Positions 17,645 through 26,198 of a stretch of 64,000 nt of DNA are shown here, in pieces. Numbering within the stretch: the first letter of the stretch is position 1; every line of letters begins with the position of its first letter. The notes under the pieces are model-generated. The model searched no databases. It was not told the origin of the DNA and saw only the letters and a program-made list of their open reading frames with translations. The translations under genes and the position numbers were made by a program. The stretch is taken from positions 1 to 64,000 of the forward strand of contig CAJTUT010000002.1 of assembly GCA_910579455.1 (NCBI GenBank). Direction: 5' to 3'. Origin of the DNA: an uncultured Bacilli bacterium (lineage in GTDB: Bacteria > Bacillota_I > Bacilli_A > RF39 > UBA660).

Positions 17645-17673
17645 TTGACTATTTACGTAAAGCAGGGTAAAAT
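17645..17673 (+). promoter_or_regulatory. Promoter of the HTH regulator with a palindrome in the spacer
   Basis: TTGACT at 17645-17650, a 17-nt spacer, TAAAAT at 17668-17673. The spacer contains the palindrome TTTACGTAAA (17652-17661), an ideal position for a repressor site. Confidence 0.7.
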
Positions 17674-17695
17674 GATAATAGGAGGGTGAATCATT

Positions 17696-18463
17696 ATGGA
17701 ACAATTAAATAAATTATTAACAGAACTAGGAATTAGTAAAGTACGTCTTGCAAAATATTTAGGAGTATCTAGACAAATGCTTTATAATTATTTAGCATTG
17801 GATTCATTAAATGACTGGCCAAAAGAGAAAACAGTAAAGTTACTTAGTTTATTAAATTTAAAGGAAATAGGGGAGTTAAACTCTCTTGAAATAACTGGAG
17901 AGTATATAATAGAAGTTGAATATAGATTGAATGAAGGAGTTAAAGATTCCTCTAATAAGGAAATATTAACTGACTTAAAATGTTTCAATAAAAAAGAGCA
18001 GGAAGTATTATCCGATATTATTAGCTTATTAAAAGAAAAATTATTGGATGATAAATCGAAAGACACTTATAATACATATCGATATTTATATCATTTTCTA
18101 CAATCTACAGAGACAACTCCAGAATTAAACTACATTCTGGCTTATATGTCTAAATCATTAGGCTTTACTGATCCAATGGAGTTTATTTATAATAAAGACC
18201 AACAGTTTATCTTTGAAAGTATTTTGTTTAGTGCTATGACATTATACAATAATGGAGGGGCTTCTAAATCAAAAATAACAGAAACTCACAAAAGGTTTGT
18301 GCAGGATATTGAACATAAAAATGAAGAAAAACTTAGTCGTACTCAAGAGTTAAATACAGCAAAAGTACAAGCACTAAAAGAATTAGGATATACCGAAATT
18401 AATGAAAGTAATGCAAAAGAAGTTTTGGAGAAGATCGCAGAAATTCAATCTAGAAAAGTATAA
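17696..18463 (+). CDS. Helix-turn-helix transcriptional regulator
   Basis: 255 residues. The N-terminal XRE-like helix-turn-helix (about residues 1-50) holds LGISKVRLAKYLGVSRQMLY, an LA-KYLGVSR turn typical of DNA binding. The rest is mainly helical with no recognised ligand or enzymatic domain; GYTEINESNAKEVLEKIAEI forms a short motif near the end. It has its own promoter and a strong GGAGGGTGA ribosome binding site. Palindromes with TTTAC half-sites in its promoter suggest autoregulation. It precedes a lipoprotein gene, but that gene has its own promoter. Confidence 0.75.
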   Translation: MEQLNKLLTELGISKVRLAKYLGVSRQMLYNYLALDSLNDWPKEKTVKLLSLLNLKEIGELNSLEITGEYIIEVEYRLNEGVKDSSNKEILTDLKCFNKKEQEVLSDIISLLKEKLLDDKSKDTYNTYRYLYHFLQSTETTPELNYILAYMSKSLGFTDPMEFIYNKDQQFIFESILFSAMTLYNNGGASKSKITETHKRFVQDIEHKNEEKLSRTQELNTAKVQALKELGYTEINESNAKEVLEKIAEIQSRKV

Positions 18464-18599
18464 AAAAAGCTTTAACTATACCATACATAATTTATAAATT
18501 ATATGAGAAATCTCCTATGTATAGTTTAACCACTTACAATTATTTAACAGAGCTTTCTCTTTTTGTATGCCATAATACACTATCTGAAATACGTAGAAC

Positions 18600-18628
18600 T
18601 TGACTATTGTGCAAAAATATAGTATAAT
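18600..18628 (+). promoter_or_regulatory. Sigma-A promoter of lipoprotein gene 2
   Basis: TTGACT at 18600-18605, a 17-nt spacer, TATAAT at 18623-18628. The region from -35 to the ATG closely resembles that of the paralogue at 7513, including the GGGGGAAA ribosome binding site. Confidence 0.85.
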
Positions 18629-18666
18629 CTAGGCACATTTATTATGAAGAGAAGGGGGAAAAATAA

Positions 18667-19404
18667 ATGGAAAATAAAAAAATCAGAGGAAAGATAAATT
18701 CATTATTATCTCAAAAGAAAAGATTATTAACCTATGCTACAGCGTTATCGCTAACTGCTGCTGCTCTTACAGGATGTAGTGAAGAACAATTGTTTAACGA
18801 TTCCTCAATTGAGCAAAGAAATGATATTCAAGATAATCAAGCAACAGAAAAAACCTTTTCCTATGATGAAATAGCAAATTCTTATTATGTCAGTATATAT
18901 AATGCGAAAGAAGAAAAATATGAACCTTATTTTTGTGAAGAAAAAAAGTATATTCTTGAAGAAGGAGATTCTTGGCTTGAATCAGAAGAGGAAAGATCTC
19001 TTATTGTAGATATCGATACTCAAAAAGAGATTGCTTTTGGATTCGATCCAACAGATTCCAGGGGTAATACTGTAGAAGGGATTGACACTAATACACCAGA
19101 AACAACAGATTATATTAATGGTGAATATATTCACAACACAATTGTGTCTGCTTGCCATGAAAATAGTAATGGAAAATGCCTAGATCCAGAAAGAAGATTG
19201 GCAGGAGTTGGTAGCGTCCAACTATACCATCATTTAGGATCTGATTATGAGTTTGACCACGAAAACAATGAACATTACACTCGAATATATATTTTCGGAA
19301 AAGTAAAAAATCTTATGGATGAGGAAGACAAAAGAAATAGTTATACTAAAAAAGAGTATAAGGAACTTAAAAAAACTATCGTAAAAAAATGGCATACGGA
19401 ATAA
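18667..19404 (+). CDS. Lipoprotein, paralogue of the one at 7513
   Basis: 245 residues with a lipoprotein signal ending in LTGC (about residues 34-37), followed by SEEQLF as in the paralogue. Shared blocks are FSYDEIANSYYVSIYNAKEE, DIDTQKE, FGFDPTDS and LYHHLGSDYEFDHENNEH. The two copies are clearly homologous but diverged, and each carries its own matching promoter, which points to duplication of a complete transcription unit. Function unknown; no binding-protein or enzyme signature was recognised. Confidence 0.75.
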   Translation: MENKKIRGKINSLLSQKKRLLTYATALSLTAAALTGCSEEQLFNDSSIEQRNDIQDNQATEKTFSYDEIANSYYVSIYNAKEEKYEPYFCEEKKYILEEGDSWLESEEERSLIVDIDTQKEIAFGFDPTDSRGNTVEGIDTNTPETTDYINGEYIHNTIVSACHENSNGKCLDPERRLAGVGSVQLYHHLGSDYEFDHENNEHYTRIYIFGKVKNLMDEEDKRNSYTKKEYKELKKTIVKKWHTE

Positions 19405-19807
19405 ATAAAAAAAGTAAAAAACTTCCTATAATTGATATTATGTTAACTTCTTACAATAGATAAAGATATCATAGCCTTACTTTATCTCTATTAATAGTAT
19501 AGGATTATTCATGCTAAATCATTTTAGTTTATAATCTCATCATTTTAAGTGTTTTATGCTATCATATTTTACTGATATTTTTATTATAATATAATTATAT
19601 TATAGTACTTTATTATACAATGAATTCAATTTAGATACAGAATTGTTCATCTAAATAAGCTTCGTTTTCTCTAATTTTAAATTTTCCCTCTTCCCCTACT
19701 ATTCAATTATAAAAGAAAAGGGGAGTTGGTATATTAAAAATTACTCTTATAGTATGTATAAATTACGAATAGAGGAGTTATACTAGAAATAAGGAGGAAA
19801 ATATAAA
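19405..19807. other. Intergenic region before the DUF1540 gene
   Basis: 403 bp, very AT-rich, with no supportable gene. A plausible promoter, TTGGTA (19726-19731) with a 16-nt spacer and TATAGT (19748-19753), lies near the right end and could serve the DUF1540 gene. No terminator for the lipoprotein gene is obvious. Confidence 0.5.
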
Positions 19808-19996
19808 ATGGGAAAAAATAAAAAAGGTAACATAAAATGTGATGTAGAAAGTTGTAAGCATAATAATTGCGATGAAGGGGTTTGTGAATTAGATTCTATA
19901 AAAGTAAGTTGCACTTGTGATAATAACGAATGTGAATGTCCTGAAAATACAGTATGTGATAGCTTTAAATGTAACGAAAATAAGATAGAAGGTTAG
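19808..19996 (+). CDS. DUF1540 cysteine-rich small protein
   Basis: 62 residues with ten cysteines in C-x3/4-C pairs (CDVESCKHNNCDEGVCELDS, then CTCDNNECECP). This is the pattern of the DUF1540 domain (IxCxxxxCxYNxxxxC), small proteins of Bacillota often linked with sporulation and likely to bind metal. A strong AAGGAGG ribosome binding site lies before the ATG. A terminator overlaps the stop. Confidence 0.8.
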   Translation: MGKNKKGNIKCDVESCKHNNCDEGVCELDSIKVSCTCDNNECECPENTVCDSFKCNENKIEG

Positions 19997-20019
19997 AATG
20001 GTTCTGCCCTTCTATTTTT
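19985..20019 (+). terminator. Terminator of the DUF1540 gene
   Basis: An 8-bp stem (ATAGAAGG with CCTTCTAT) and a T run; it overlaps the stop codon. Confidence 0.8.
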
Positions 20020-20042
20020 AACTTTCTATTCTATTATAAAGT

Positions 20043-20089
20043 AAAACTACGTTTTCTATTAAAGTTTAAACAAACGTAGTTTTAATTTT
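20043..20089. terminator. Second hairpin between convergent DUF1540 and deoB genes
   Basis: A perfect 12-bp stem (AAAACTACGTTT at 20043-20054 with AAACGTAGTTTT at 20072-20083). It is followed by a T tract on the + strand and less strongly on the - strand, so it may act bidirectionally and end deoB transcription too. Confidence 0.7.
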
Positions 20090-20092
20090 TTT

Positions 20093-21259
20093 CTATATCA
20101 ATTTATCTAATATACTCTCCCCTATTTCAGGTCGTTCTAAATCAAAATTATGAGCAATGGTTGCCCCAATATCTGCAATACTATCTAAAATAGGTAACCT
20201 TTTAGGATCTGTAAATCCCCTACTATAGAAAATAACGGGTACATTTTCACGTGTATGATCACATCCAGCAAAGGTAGGATCATTTCCGTGATCGGCCGTA
20301 ATGATTAACAAATCATCTATTTCTAATTTATTTAACATCATAGGAATTTCTACATCTAACTCCTCAATTGCCTTAGCATAACCTTCTACATTCCTAGAAT
20401 GTCCATATAAACCATCAAAGTCCGCTAAATTTGTCATACAAATTCCTGTAAAACTTTTATCCATAATGTCTGAAAACTTATTTATAGCCTCTAGATTGTT
20501 AGTTGCCTTAATACTCTTATTAATACCAGATCCGTCAAAAATATCATTAATTTTACCTAGAGCTATTACATTATAGTTATGTTCATTTAAACTATCTAAA
20601 ATCGTCTTTTTAGGCGGTTTTACGGCGTAATCCTTTCTACCACTGTTAGAAAAACGATATACTCCATTACTACCTACAAATGGTCTGGCAATCACCCTAC
20701 CTACTCTCCAGTCTTCCCTCAAAGTAATCGCTCTGATCTTTTCACAATATTTATACAATGTAGAAACTGGTATCACATCTTCATGAGCAGCTACTTGCAA
20801 ATCAGAATCTGCTGAGGTATAAACAATCAAAGACCCATAGTTTAATTGTCTTTCTCCCAATTCCTTTATGATTTCATCATTATTACAACACTTATTTCCG
20901 ATTACACGTCTACCTGTAACTTGCTCAATTCCATCTAATAACTCTGGAGGAAAACCGTTATTAAAGGTTTTAAATTCTATATGATTCATAATTCCCATCA
21001 TTTCATAGTGACCATTCAGAGTATCCTTTCCAGCATTATTTGGTTTTGCTATAGTGTAATAAGCCTCTACTTCGTTATTCTCATTCATATTAATAGTGTC
21101 TAAAAATCCAATTTTTTTTAAATTTGGTACAAATAAATCACAAGTTTCCTTAATATGACCTAATGTATTAGCACCTGTATCATTATATTTAGAAGCATCA
21201 TCAGCCTCTCCTACCCCTAAGGAATCCAAAACCATTAAAAATATTCTTTTAAATTTCAT
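20093..21259 (-). CDS. deoB: Phosphopentomutase
   Basis: Interconverts ribose/deoxyribose 1-phosphate and 5-phosphate in nucleoside salvage. 388 residues, full length, alkaline-phosphatase superfamily: LMVLDSLGVGEADDASKYND at the N-terminus (metal Asp), NTLGHI, a middle cap domain with SADSDLQVAAHEDVIP, and the C-terminal metal site ITADHGNDPTFAGCDHTREN. It lies 20 bp downstream of xerD, the same pairing as ripX-drm in Bacillus. Confidence 0.96.
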   Translation of the reverse strand: MKFKRIFLMVLDSLGVGEADDASKYNDTGANTLGHIKETCDLFVPNLKKIGFLDTINMNENNEVEAYYTIAKPNNAGKDTLNGHYEMMGIMNHIEFKTFNNGFPPELLDGIEQVTGRRVIGNKCCNNDEIIKELGERQLNYGSLIVYTSADSDLQVAAHEDVIPVSTLYKYCEKIRAITLREDWRVGRVIARPFVGSNGVYRFSNSGRKDYAVKPPKKTILDSLNEHNYNVIALGKINDIFDGSGINKSIKATNNLEAINKFSDIMDKSFTGICMTNLADFDGLYGHSRNVEGYAKAIEELDVEIPMMLNKLEIDDLLIITADHGNDPTFAGCDHTRENVPVIFYSRGFTDPKRLPILDSIADIGATIAHNFDLERPEIGESILDKLI

Positions 21260-21279
21260 AAATTCATCTAACTCCTTAA

Positions 21280-22176
21280 TTAATTTTTATATTCACGTGG
21301 ATGATATTTTTTATAATCCTGACTAACTTTATCATCACTAACATGGGTATATATCTTTGTTGTCGCAATGTCAGAGTGCCCAAGTAACTCTTGAATACTT
21401 CTCAAGTCGGCCCCTCTTTTTAATAAATGCGTAGCAAAAGAGTGTCGTAAAGTATGAGGGGAAATATTTTCATCTAAATCCTGTTTTTTAAGAATTGTCT
21501 TTAAATTTTTAAAAAAACCCTGTCTAGTCATTCTTTTTCCATGATTGTTTAAAAACAAAGCATTACAAGACATTTTTTTTAACATGGTATCCCTTTTTTC
21601 TAAATATAGCTTTAAATAATAAATACTATACTCTCCCAAAGGAACAATTCTTTCCTTCCTCCCCTTACCCTTTATTCTAATAACACAATTAATAAAATCC
21701 AAATCATAAGTGTCTAAACTAATTAATTCAGATACTCTAAGCCCAGCACCATACATTAATTCTATCATAGCTTTATTCCTATAGTCAAATATGGTATTTA
21801 GCTGGATATCTAATAAACGATCAATATCTTCCATACTCACAACTTGGGGAATTTTTTTTTGTAATTTTGGTCTTGAAATACCTTCTGATACATCTACTTT
21901 AACAATCTTAGTTTTATATAAATATAAATGAAAGTTTTTAATTACAGTTAGGTTATGAGCAATGGTAGATACTTTTTCTTCCATAACTGATCTTTGTTTC
22001 AGGAAATCCTCAATATTCGAGGTTAAAATATGTTGTACTTGATTAATATTTTCATTTAACAAAAAGGACTTATAAACTCTTAAATCATATTGATAAGACT
22101 CTTTAGTCTTATCAGATAAGCCTTTTTCAAAAACACAATAGTTAATAAAATCTTCTATCGCAGTATTGATATCCAT
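21280..22176 (-). CDS. xerD: Site-specific tyrosine recombinase XerD
   Basis: Resolves chromosome dimers at dif with XerC/CodV. 298 residues, the usual size: an N-terminal SAM-like core-binding domain (about 1-85) and a catalytic domain. The catalytic set is Arg in GAGLRVSELISL, Lys in KGKGRKERIVPL, HTLRHSFATHLL, LLGHSDI, and the Tyr nucleophile in TTKIYTHV. A GGGTGA ribosome binding site precedes the ATG. It heads an operon with deoB. Confidence 0.93.
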   Translation of the reverse strand: MDINTAIEDFINYCVFEKGLSDKTKESYQYDLRVYKSFLLNENINQVQHILTSNIEDFLKQRSVMEEKVSTIAHNLTVIKNFHLYLYKTKIVKVDVSEGISRPKLQKKIPQVVSMEDIDRLLDIQLNTIFDYRNKAMIELMYGAGLRVSELISLDTYDLDFINCVIRIKGKGRKERIVPLGEYSIYYLKLYLEKRDTMLKKMSCNALFLNNHGKRMTRQGFFKNLKTILKKQDLDENISPHTLRHSFATHLLKRGADLRSIQELLGHSDIATTKIYTHVSDDKVSQDYKKYHPREYKN

Positions 22177-22199
22177 AGTTATTCACCCACTATATTATA
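22177..22199 (-). promoter_or_regulatory. xerD -10 box and ribosome binding site, very short leader
   Basis: On the - strand, TATAAT occupies 22199-22194 and GGGTGAAT 22188-22181, with ATG at 22176. The -10 box ends 17 nt before the start codon. Confidence 0.55.
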
Positions 22200-22374
22200 T
22201 AATAAATCGGGAATTTTTACAAAAAGGAAAGCTTAAATTAATAATATATTCTATGTATCATAGGATCCTAAATTCCCATTTTTATTACGATTAACATGAT
22301 CTTTCTTTTCTCTATAGGCATATCCTTTTCTACTATTACGTCTATTGCCTTTTGTAAAATTACCAATCCCACAT

Positions 22375-22397
22375 AAAAAGGACTGAAAGTCCTTTTA
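22375..22397 (-). terminator. Terminator of the 22403-23745 transcript
   Basis: A 9-bp stem (AAAAGGACT with AGTCCTTTT) around a 3-nt loop, immediately downstream of the gene ending at 22403 and followed by T residues on the - strand. Confidence 0.75.
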
Positions 22398-22402
22398 TTA
22401 AA

Positions 22403-22921
22403 CTATCTTCTATGTTTATTCGAGGTAGTTTCTCCTTTTTCTGGATTTGATAGATTTGTTTGTCCATACATCTGTATCCAATTTTGGGCCTGACTTACCC
22501 TAGAACTATTATCTATAAGATCTGTATCAGTAAAACCTAGGCTTTTGGCTTCTAAAATAATTTCTACTTCTTTTTTTGTCTTAGGGACCAAATTTACTAA
22601 TTCATCTCTAGAACATCCATATTGTAGTAGTCTTCTTCCTATTTTCCCAATACGACCTAAAATGGATAAATCATCTAATTGATCAGAATATCTATTATTT
22701 GTATCTTGACTTAAAAAATGTGTTAACAGTTTGAATAATGGTCTAATATATAAAAAATTTACTGCATTAAATCGCTGTTGTTTTTCCTTTCTTGATTTTT
22801 CATCTGAAATTTGTTGTATTTCCTTAGGTGTTATCTCAATAATTGATTTTTCAGTAGATAATTTGTCAATTTCTCCTAAAAGTTGATTTATATCAACTTG
22901 ACTTAAAAAATTAGATGGCAT
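22403..22921 (-). CDS. Conserved-looking hypothetical protein
   Basis: Not recognised. 172 residues, soluble and predominantly helical. A central basic region (LGRIGKIGRRLLQYGCSRDE) is followed by a DTDLIDNSSR segment and a polar C-terminus. A GAAAGGAGAAA ribosome binding site precedes the ATG. It lies 23 bp downstream of the SDR gene and ends at a terminator, so it forms a two-gene operon with it. Confidence 0.6.
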   Translation of the reverse strand: MPSNFLSQVDINQLLGEIDKLSTEKSIIEITPKEIQQISDEKSRKEKQQRFNAVNFLYIRPLFKLLTHFLSQDTNNRYSDQLDDLSILGRIGKIGRRLLQYGCSRDELVNLVPKTKKEVEIILEAKSLGFTDTDLIDNSSRVSQAQNWIQMYGQTNLSNPEKGETTSNKHRR

Positions 22922-22944
22922 AATCCAATTTCTCCTTTCCTTTA

Positions 22945-23745
22945 CTATATTCCCATACTGTTTGTTTCAGGTAATGTAGAACCTCCATCAATCACAATCC
23001 CTTGTCCTGTAATATAGGAAGATTCTGAACTTGCTAAAAAGGCTGTCAATTCTCCTAATTCTTCTATAGTTCCCAACCTTTTCATCGGTATAGCTTGTGC
23101 AATTTGGCGAATCACATTTTCTGGATCGTCAGGATTAGTTTCCTGACTCATTTTTTCTACCATAGGAGTCATAATATATCCTGGCATAATAGCATTTACT
23201 CTAATATGATCCTCTGCTAACTCTATAGCCAGTGCTTTTGTAAATCCTAAGATAGCTGCCTTTGTTGTTGCATATGCAACTTCTCCAGAATCTGCCACCA
23301 TAGGACCTGTTACACTTGATAAATTAATAATGCTTCCTTGAGATGTATGACCTCTCATGAAAGGAAGTACTGCCTTAGTTACATTCCATGTTCCTTTAAT
23401 ATTTATATCAAAATGAAAATCCCTTAAATCGTCATCCATATTAATAAAATTTTCCAATCTACAAACTCCTGCATTATTAACCAAAATATCAATACAAGAA
23501 TATTGATTAACAACTTTCTCAATACAAGAGTTAACCATATCCTTATCTCTAATATCTACCTGATAACAAGAAAGTTCAGTCTCTGGGAACTCCTCTTTTA
23601 ACTTATAATTGATATTCTCTATTTCATCTGCATAATCCAATATTACTACCTTAGCACCATACTTTAGAAAAGTTCTAACAATTCCTAATCCATTTCCCAT
23701 GGCACCACCAGTAATAACAGCCACCTTGTTCTCTAACTTTTTCAA
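22945..23745 (-). CDS. Short-chain dehydrogenase/reductase
   Basis: Classical SDR with a Rossmann fold: the cofactor glycine motif TGGAMGNGLGIV, an Asp after beta-2 (VVILDYADE) that suggests NAD(H) preference, NNAG, the catalytic Ser (NLSSVTGP) and YATTK (YxxxK), and a final substrate loop GGSTLPETNSMGI. Length about 267 residues. A TTG start at 23745 is preferred; the in-frame ATG at 23754 directly abuts the TAGGAG ribosome binding site, leaving no spacer. The substrate cannot be told from sequence. Confidence 0.88.
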   Translation of the reverse strand: MKKLENKVAVITGGAMGNGLGIVRTFLKYGAKVVILDYADEIENINYKLKEEFPETELSCYQVDIRDKDMVNSCIEKVVNQYSCIDILVNNAGVCRLENFINMDDDLRDFHFDINIKGTWNVTKAVLPFMRGHTSQGSIINLSSVTGPMVADSGEVAYATTKAAILGFTKALAIELAEDHIRVNAIMPGYIMTPMVEKMSQETNPDDPENVIRQIAQAIPMKRLGTIEELGELTAFLASSESSYITGQGIVIDGGSTLPETNSMGI

Positions 23746-23843
23746 AAATATCATCTCCTAATATTATTATAACTTAGTTTGTATAATAAATCCTCATTTT
23801 TTTATTTTTTCTTTCTATATAACGTAAAATGGACATAATATGA

Positions 23844-23860
23844 TATAATAACATTGGTGA
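23844..23860 (+). promoter_or_regulatory. rarA -10 box and ribosome binding site, very short leader
   Basis: TATAAT at 23844-23849 with an extended -10 TGA in front, GGTGAT at 23856-23861, and ATG at 23866. The -10 ends 16 nt before the start codon. Confidence 0.6.
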
Positions 23861-23865
23861 TCAAT

Positions 23866-25092
23866 ATGAACAAACCATTAGCATTAAAACTTGCCCCTAC
23901 CTCAATCAAAGAAGTAATTGGACAAACCCATTTAATTGGAAAAAATAAAATTCTTACAAATTTAGTAAAAAATAAGAGAATATTTTCTATGATTTTATAT
24001 GGAAAACCGGGAATTGGAAAAACCTCCATTGCAAATGCTCTTGTAAATGATCTAGAAGTAAAATATCGATTTTTAAACGCTACGATTAATAACAAAAAAG
24101 ACTTTGACATTGTTGTCGAAGAGGCTAAAATGTACGATGGGCTGGTTCTAATTATGGATGAGATTCATAGACTAAATAAAGATAAACAGGATCTACTTCT
24201 CCCTCAATTGGAAAGTGGTTTAATTACATTAATTGGAATGACTACATCTAATCCATATCACTCTATTAATCCTGCAATCAGAAGTAGATGTCAACTATTT
24301 GAACTACATGAATTAGAGGAGAAAGATATCATAAAGGGATTAAATAGAGCTATTAAACATAAAGATCTAGATGGAATCAACATTGAAAAGGAAGCAATAA
24401 AATTAATTGCAAAACTATCAGGAAATGATTTAAGATATAGTTATAATCTACTAGAGATTGCCTTTCACTCTACTAGTAATAAAACCGTCACAAAAGAGGT
24501 AATCAAAAGCATTAACAACAAACCTGTATTTTTTTCTGACAAAAATGGAGAGGGTCATTATGATGTGCTATCTGCCTTTCAAAAATCAATTAGAGGAAGT
24601 GATGTAAACGCTTCTCTTCACTATCTAGCGAGATTGATTATAGAAGGAGATTTAGATTCCATTTATAGAAGAATGAGTGTAATTGCCTATGAAGATATTG
24701 GATTAGCAAATCCTGCAATTGGTCCAAGGGTAGACGCTGCCATTCATGCTGCTGAGCGAATTGGTCTTCCAGAGGCTAGAATCCCCCTAGGTACCATCGT
24801 TACTGAAATGGCACTTTCTCCTAAGAGTAATACTGCCCATATTGCACTAGACGAGGCAATAAACGATATTGAAAATGGTTCCGTTGGAACTATACCAAAA
24901 CATATTAAAACCACCTCACGAGACTATAAATATCCTCATGATTATAAGGGAGCTTATATAAGACAACAGTATCTTCCTGACAAAATCAGAAATAAAAAAT
25001 ATTATCATCCAAAGGATATTGGGTACGAAAAACAAATCAAGGAAATTTATGAAAAATTAGAACAACTAAATAAAAATGATTTCTCATCCTAA
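23866..25092 (+). CDS. rarA: Replication-associated recombination ATPase RarA (MgsA)
   Basis: AAA+ ATPase related to the clamp loader, acting at stalled forks and with single-strand-binding protein. 408 residues: the AAA+ domain has Walker A YGKPGIGKTSIANAL, Walker B LIMDEIHRLNKDK and sensor-1 TLIGMTTSNPYHSINPA, followed by the C-terminal tetramerisation region (YRRMSVIAYEDIGLANP, ARIPLGTIVTEMAL, YKYPHDYKGAYIRQQYLP). ATG 23866 follows GGTGAT; the upstream in-frame TTG at 23854 is within the leader. Confidence 0.96.
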   Translation: MNKPLALKLAPTSIKEVIGQTHLIGKNKILTNLVKNKRIFSMILYGKPGIGKTSIANALVNDLEVKYRFLNATINNKKDFDIVVEEAKMYDGLVLIMDEIHRLNKDKQDLLLPQLESGLITLIGMTTSNPYHSINPAIRSRCQLFELHELEEKDIIKGLNRAIKHKDLDGINIEKEAIKLIAKLSGNDLRYSYNLLEIAFHSTSNKTVTKEVIKSINNKPVFFSDKNGEGHYDVLSAFQKSIRGSDVNASLHYLARLIIEGDLDSIYRRMSVIAYEDIGLANPAIGPRVDAAIHAAERIGLPEARIPLGTIVTEMALSPKSNTAHIALDEAINDIENGSVGTIPKHIKTTSRDYKYPHDYKGAYIRQQYLPDKIRNKKYYHPKDIGYEKQIKEIYEKLEQLNKNDFSS

Positions 25093-25107
25093 TGAAAAAT
25101 CATTTTT
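25072..25107. terminator. Terminator at the rarA stop codon
   Basis: An 11-bp stem, AAAAATGATTT (25072-25082) with AAATCATTTTT (25097-25107), spanning the rarA stop. The A-rich left arm also permits termination of the convergent holA transcript. Confidence 0.75.
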
Positions 25108-25262
25108 GTACTATCAAATCTTTCACATTTCCTAATATAAATTTTTCCTTTTTCAAACCATATTTTCTCTACTATTACTTCATATTTATTTACCTTATAC
25201 TTACAATATATTCTCTTTCAAAATGATCCATTAAAGATAATAAAGATCCTTATAAATATTAT

Positions 25263-26198
25263 TTAGAAACGAAGGATAAATAAATCTAAAGCAAATTTAG
25301 AATCTAATTTTCCACTTTTTATACCATAATCTAAATCTGCTATAGAATGAATTAAATTTCCTAACTCCTTATAAGAATAATGACAACCATACTCACTTAT
25401 CTTATTAACCTGATAAGAGGATTTTAAAGATAACTTTTCTACAATTTGATTATAATTAAAATTTCTATCAATTAATAATTTAACCTGATATATCGTTTTT
25501 AACTGAGAAGAAATCAAACCAATAATAGAGGAATTATCAACATGATATTCTAATAATTTCTGATAACTCTTGATAGAGTTTTTTTTATCTCCTATTAACA
25601 AATACTTGATAAAGGAAAATAAAACCTCGTTAGAATCCCCCATTTTGTTTTCAACCAACTCTTTAACATCCTCTTCTGTAATTTGGAGCAAATCTTTTTT
25701 ATATAATTTTAACTTATTACACTCATTCTCTAGTTTTGTGATATCATCTCTACACTTTTCCATAAGAAGGGAAACAGCCCTATGATTAATCTCATATTCC
25801 TTGAAACATTCCTTTATATATTGAATTGGATCAACCTTCAATGTTAAAAAGGTTACATTATTGTTTTTCTTAATTTTTTTAACAATATTCAACCGATTAT
25901 CCAATTTTTTTACTATCAAGATAAGTAAATTATCAGGATTAGGGCTCTCTATATACTTGAATAAATGCTCCATATTTTTCTCATTGAAATTCGAAAAGAC
26001 ATTTTTAATAATTACTATTTTTTTACTGGTTAAAAAATTAAATGTATCTAAATCCTCCAACGCATCGCCTAAATCCTTTTCATCTATGTCATAAATACTT
26101 TTAGCAGCATCAATAAAGTTCGTCTTAATAATAAGCTCCTCAATCTTTTGATCCAAAGCTACTCCATCTTTGCCTTCCAACAAATAATTATTTTTCAT
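25263..26198 (-). CDS. holA: DNA polymerase III delta subunit
   Basis: Clamp-loader subunit that opens the sliding clamp. 311 residues, typical low-similarity HolA: an N-terminal nucleotide-fold domain (NYLLEGKDGVALDQKIEELI at the start; KKIVIIKNVF; LLILIVKKLDNR) and a helical C-terminal collar (SSIIGLISSQLKTIYQVKLL; the end with KSGKLDSKFALDLFIL is characteristic). It overlaps the end of alaS by 11 bp, so it is translationally coupled to it in the T-box-led operon. Confidence 0.9.
   Translation of the reverse strand: MKNNYLLEGKDGVALDQKIEELIIKTNFIDAAKSIYDIDEKDLGDALEDLDTFNFLTSKKIVIIKNVFSNFNEKNMEHLFKYIESPNPDNLLILIVKKLDNRLNIVKKIKKNNNVTFLTLKVDPIQYIKECFKEYEINHRAVSLLMEKCRDDITKLENECNKLKLYKKDLLQITEEDVKELVENKMGDSNEVLFSFIKYLLIGDKKNSIKSYQKLLEYHVDNSSIIGLISSQLKTIYQVKLLIDRNFNYNQIVEKLSLKSSYQVNKISEYGCHYSYKELGNLIHSIADLDYGIKSGKLDSKFALDLFILRF

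Noticed and set aside
18480..18535. Inverted repeat (AACTATAC ... GTATAGTT) after the HTH regulator
   Set aside because: Long loop and mismatches, no T run; too weak to call a terminator or operator.
22265..22374. Basic - strand frame of about 40 codons (TKGNRRNSRKGYAYREKK) between xerD promoter and a terminator
   Set aside because: Looks protein-like, but no start codon was found in frame and a terminator hairpin precedes it; kept only as a note.
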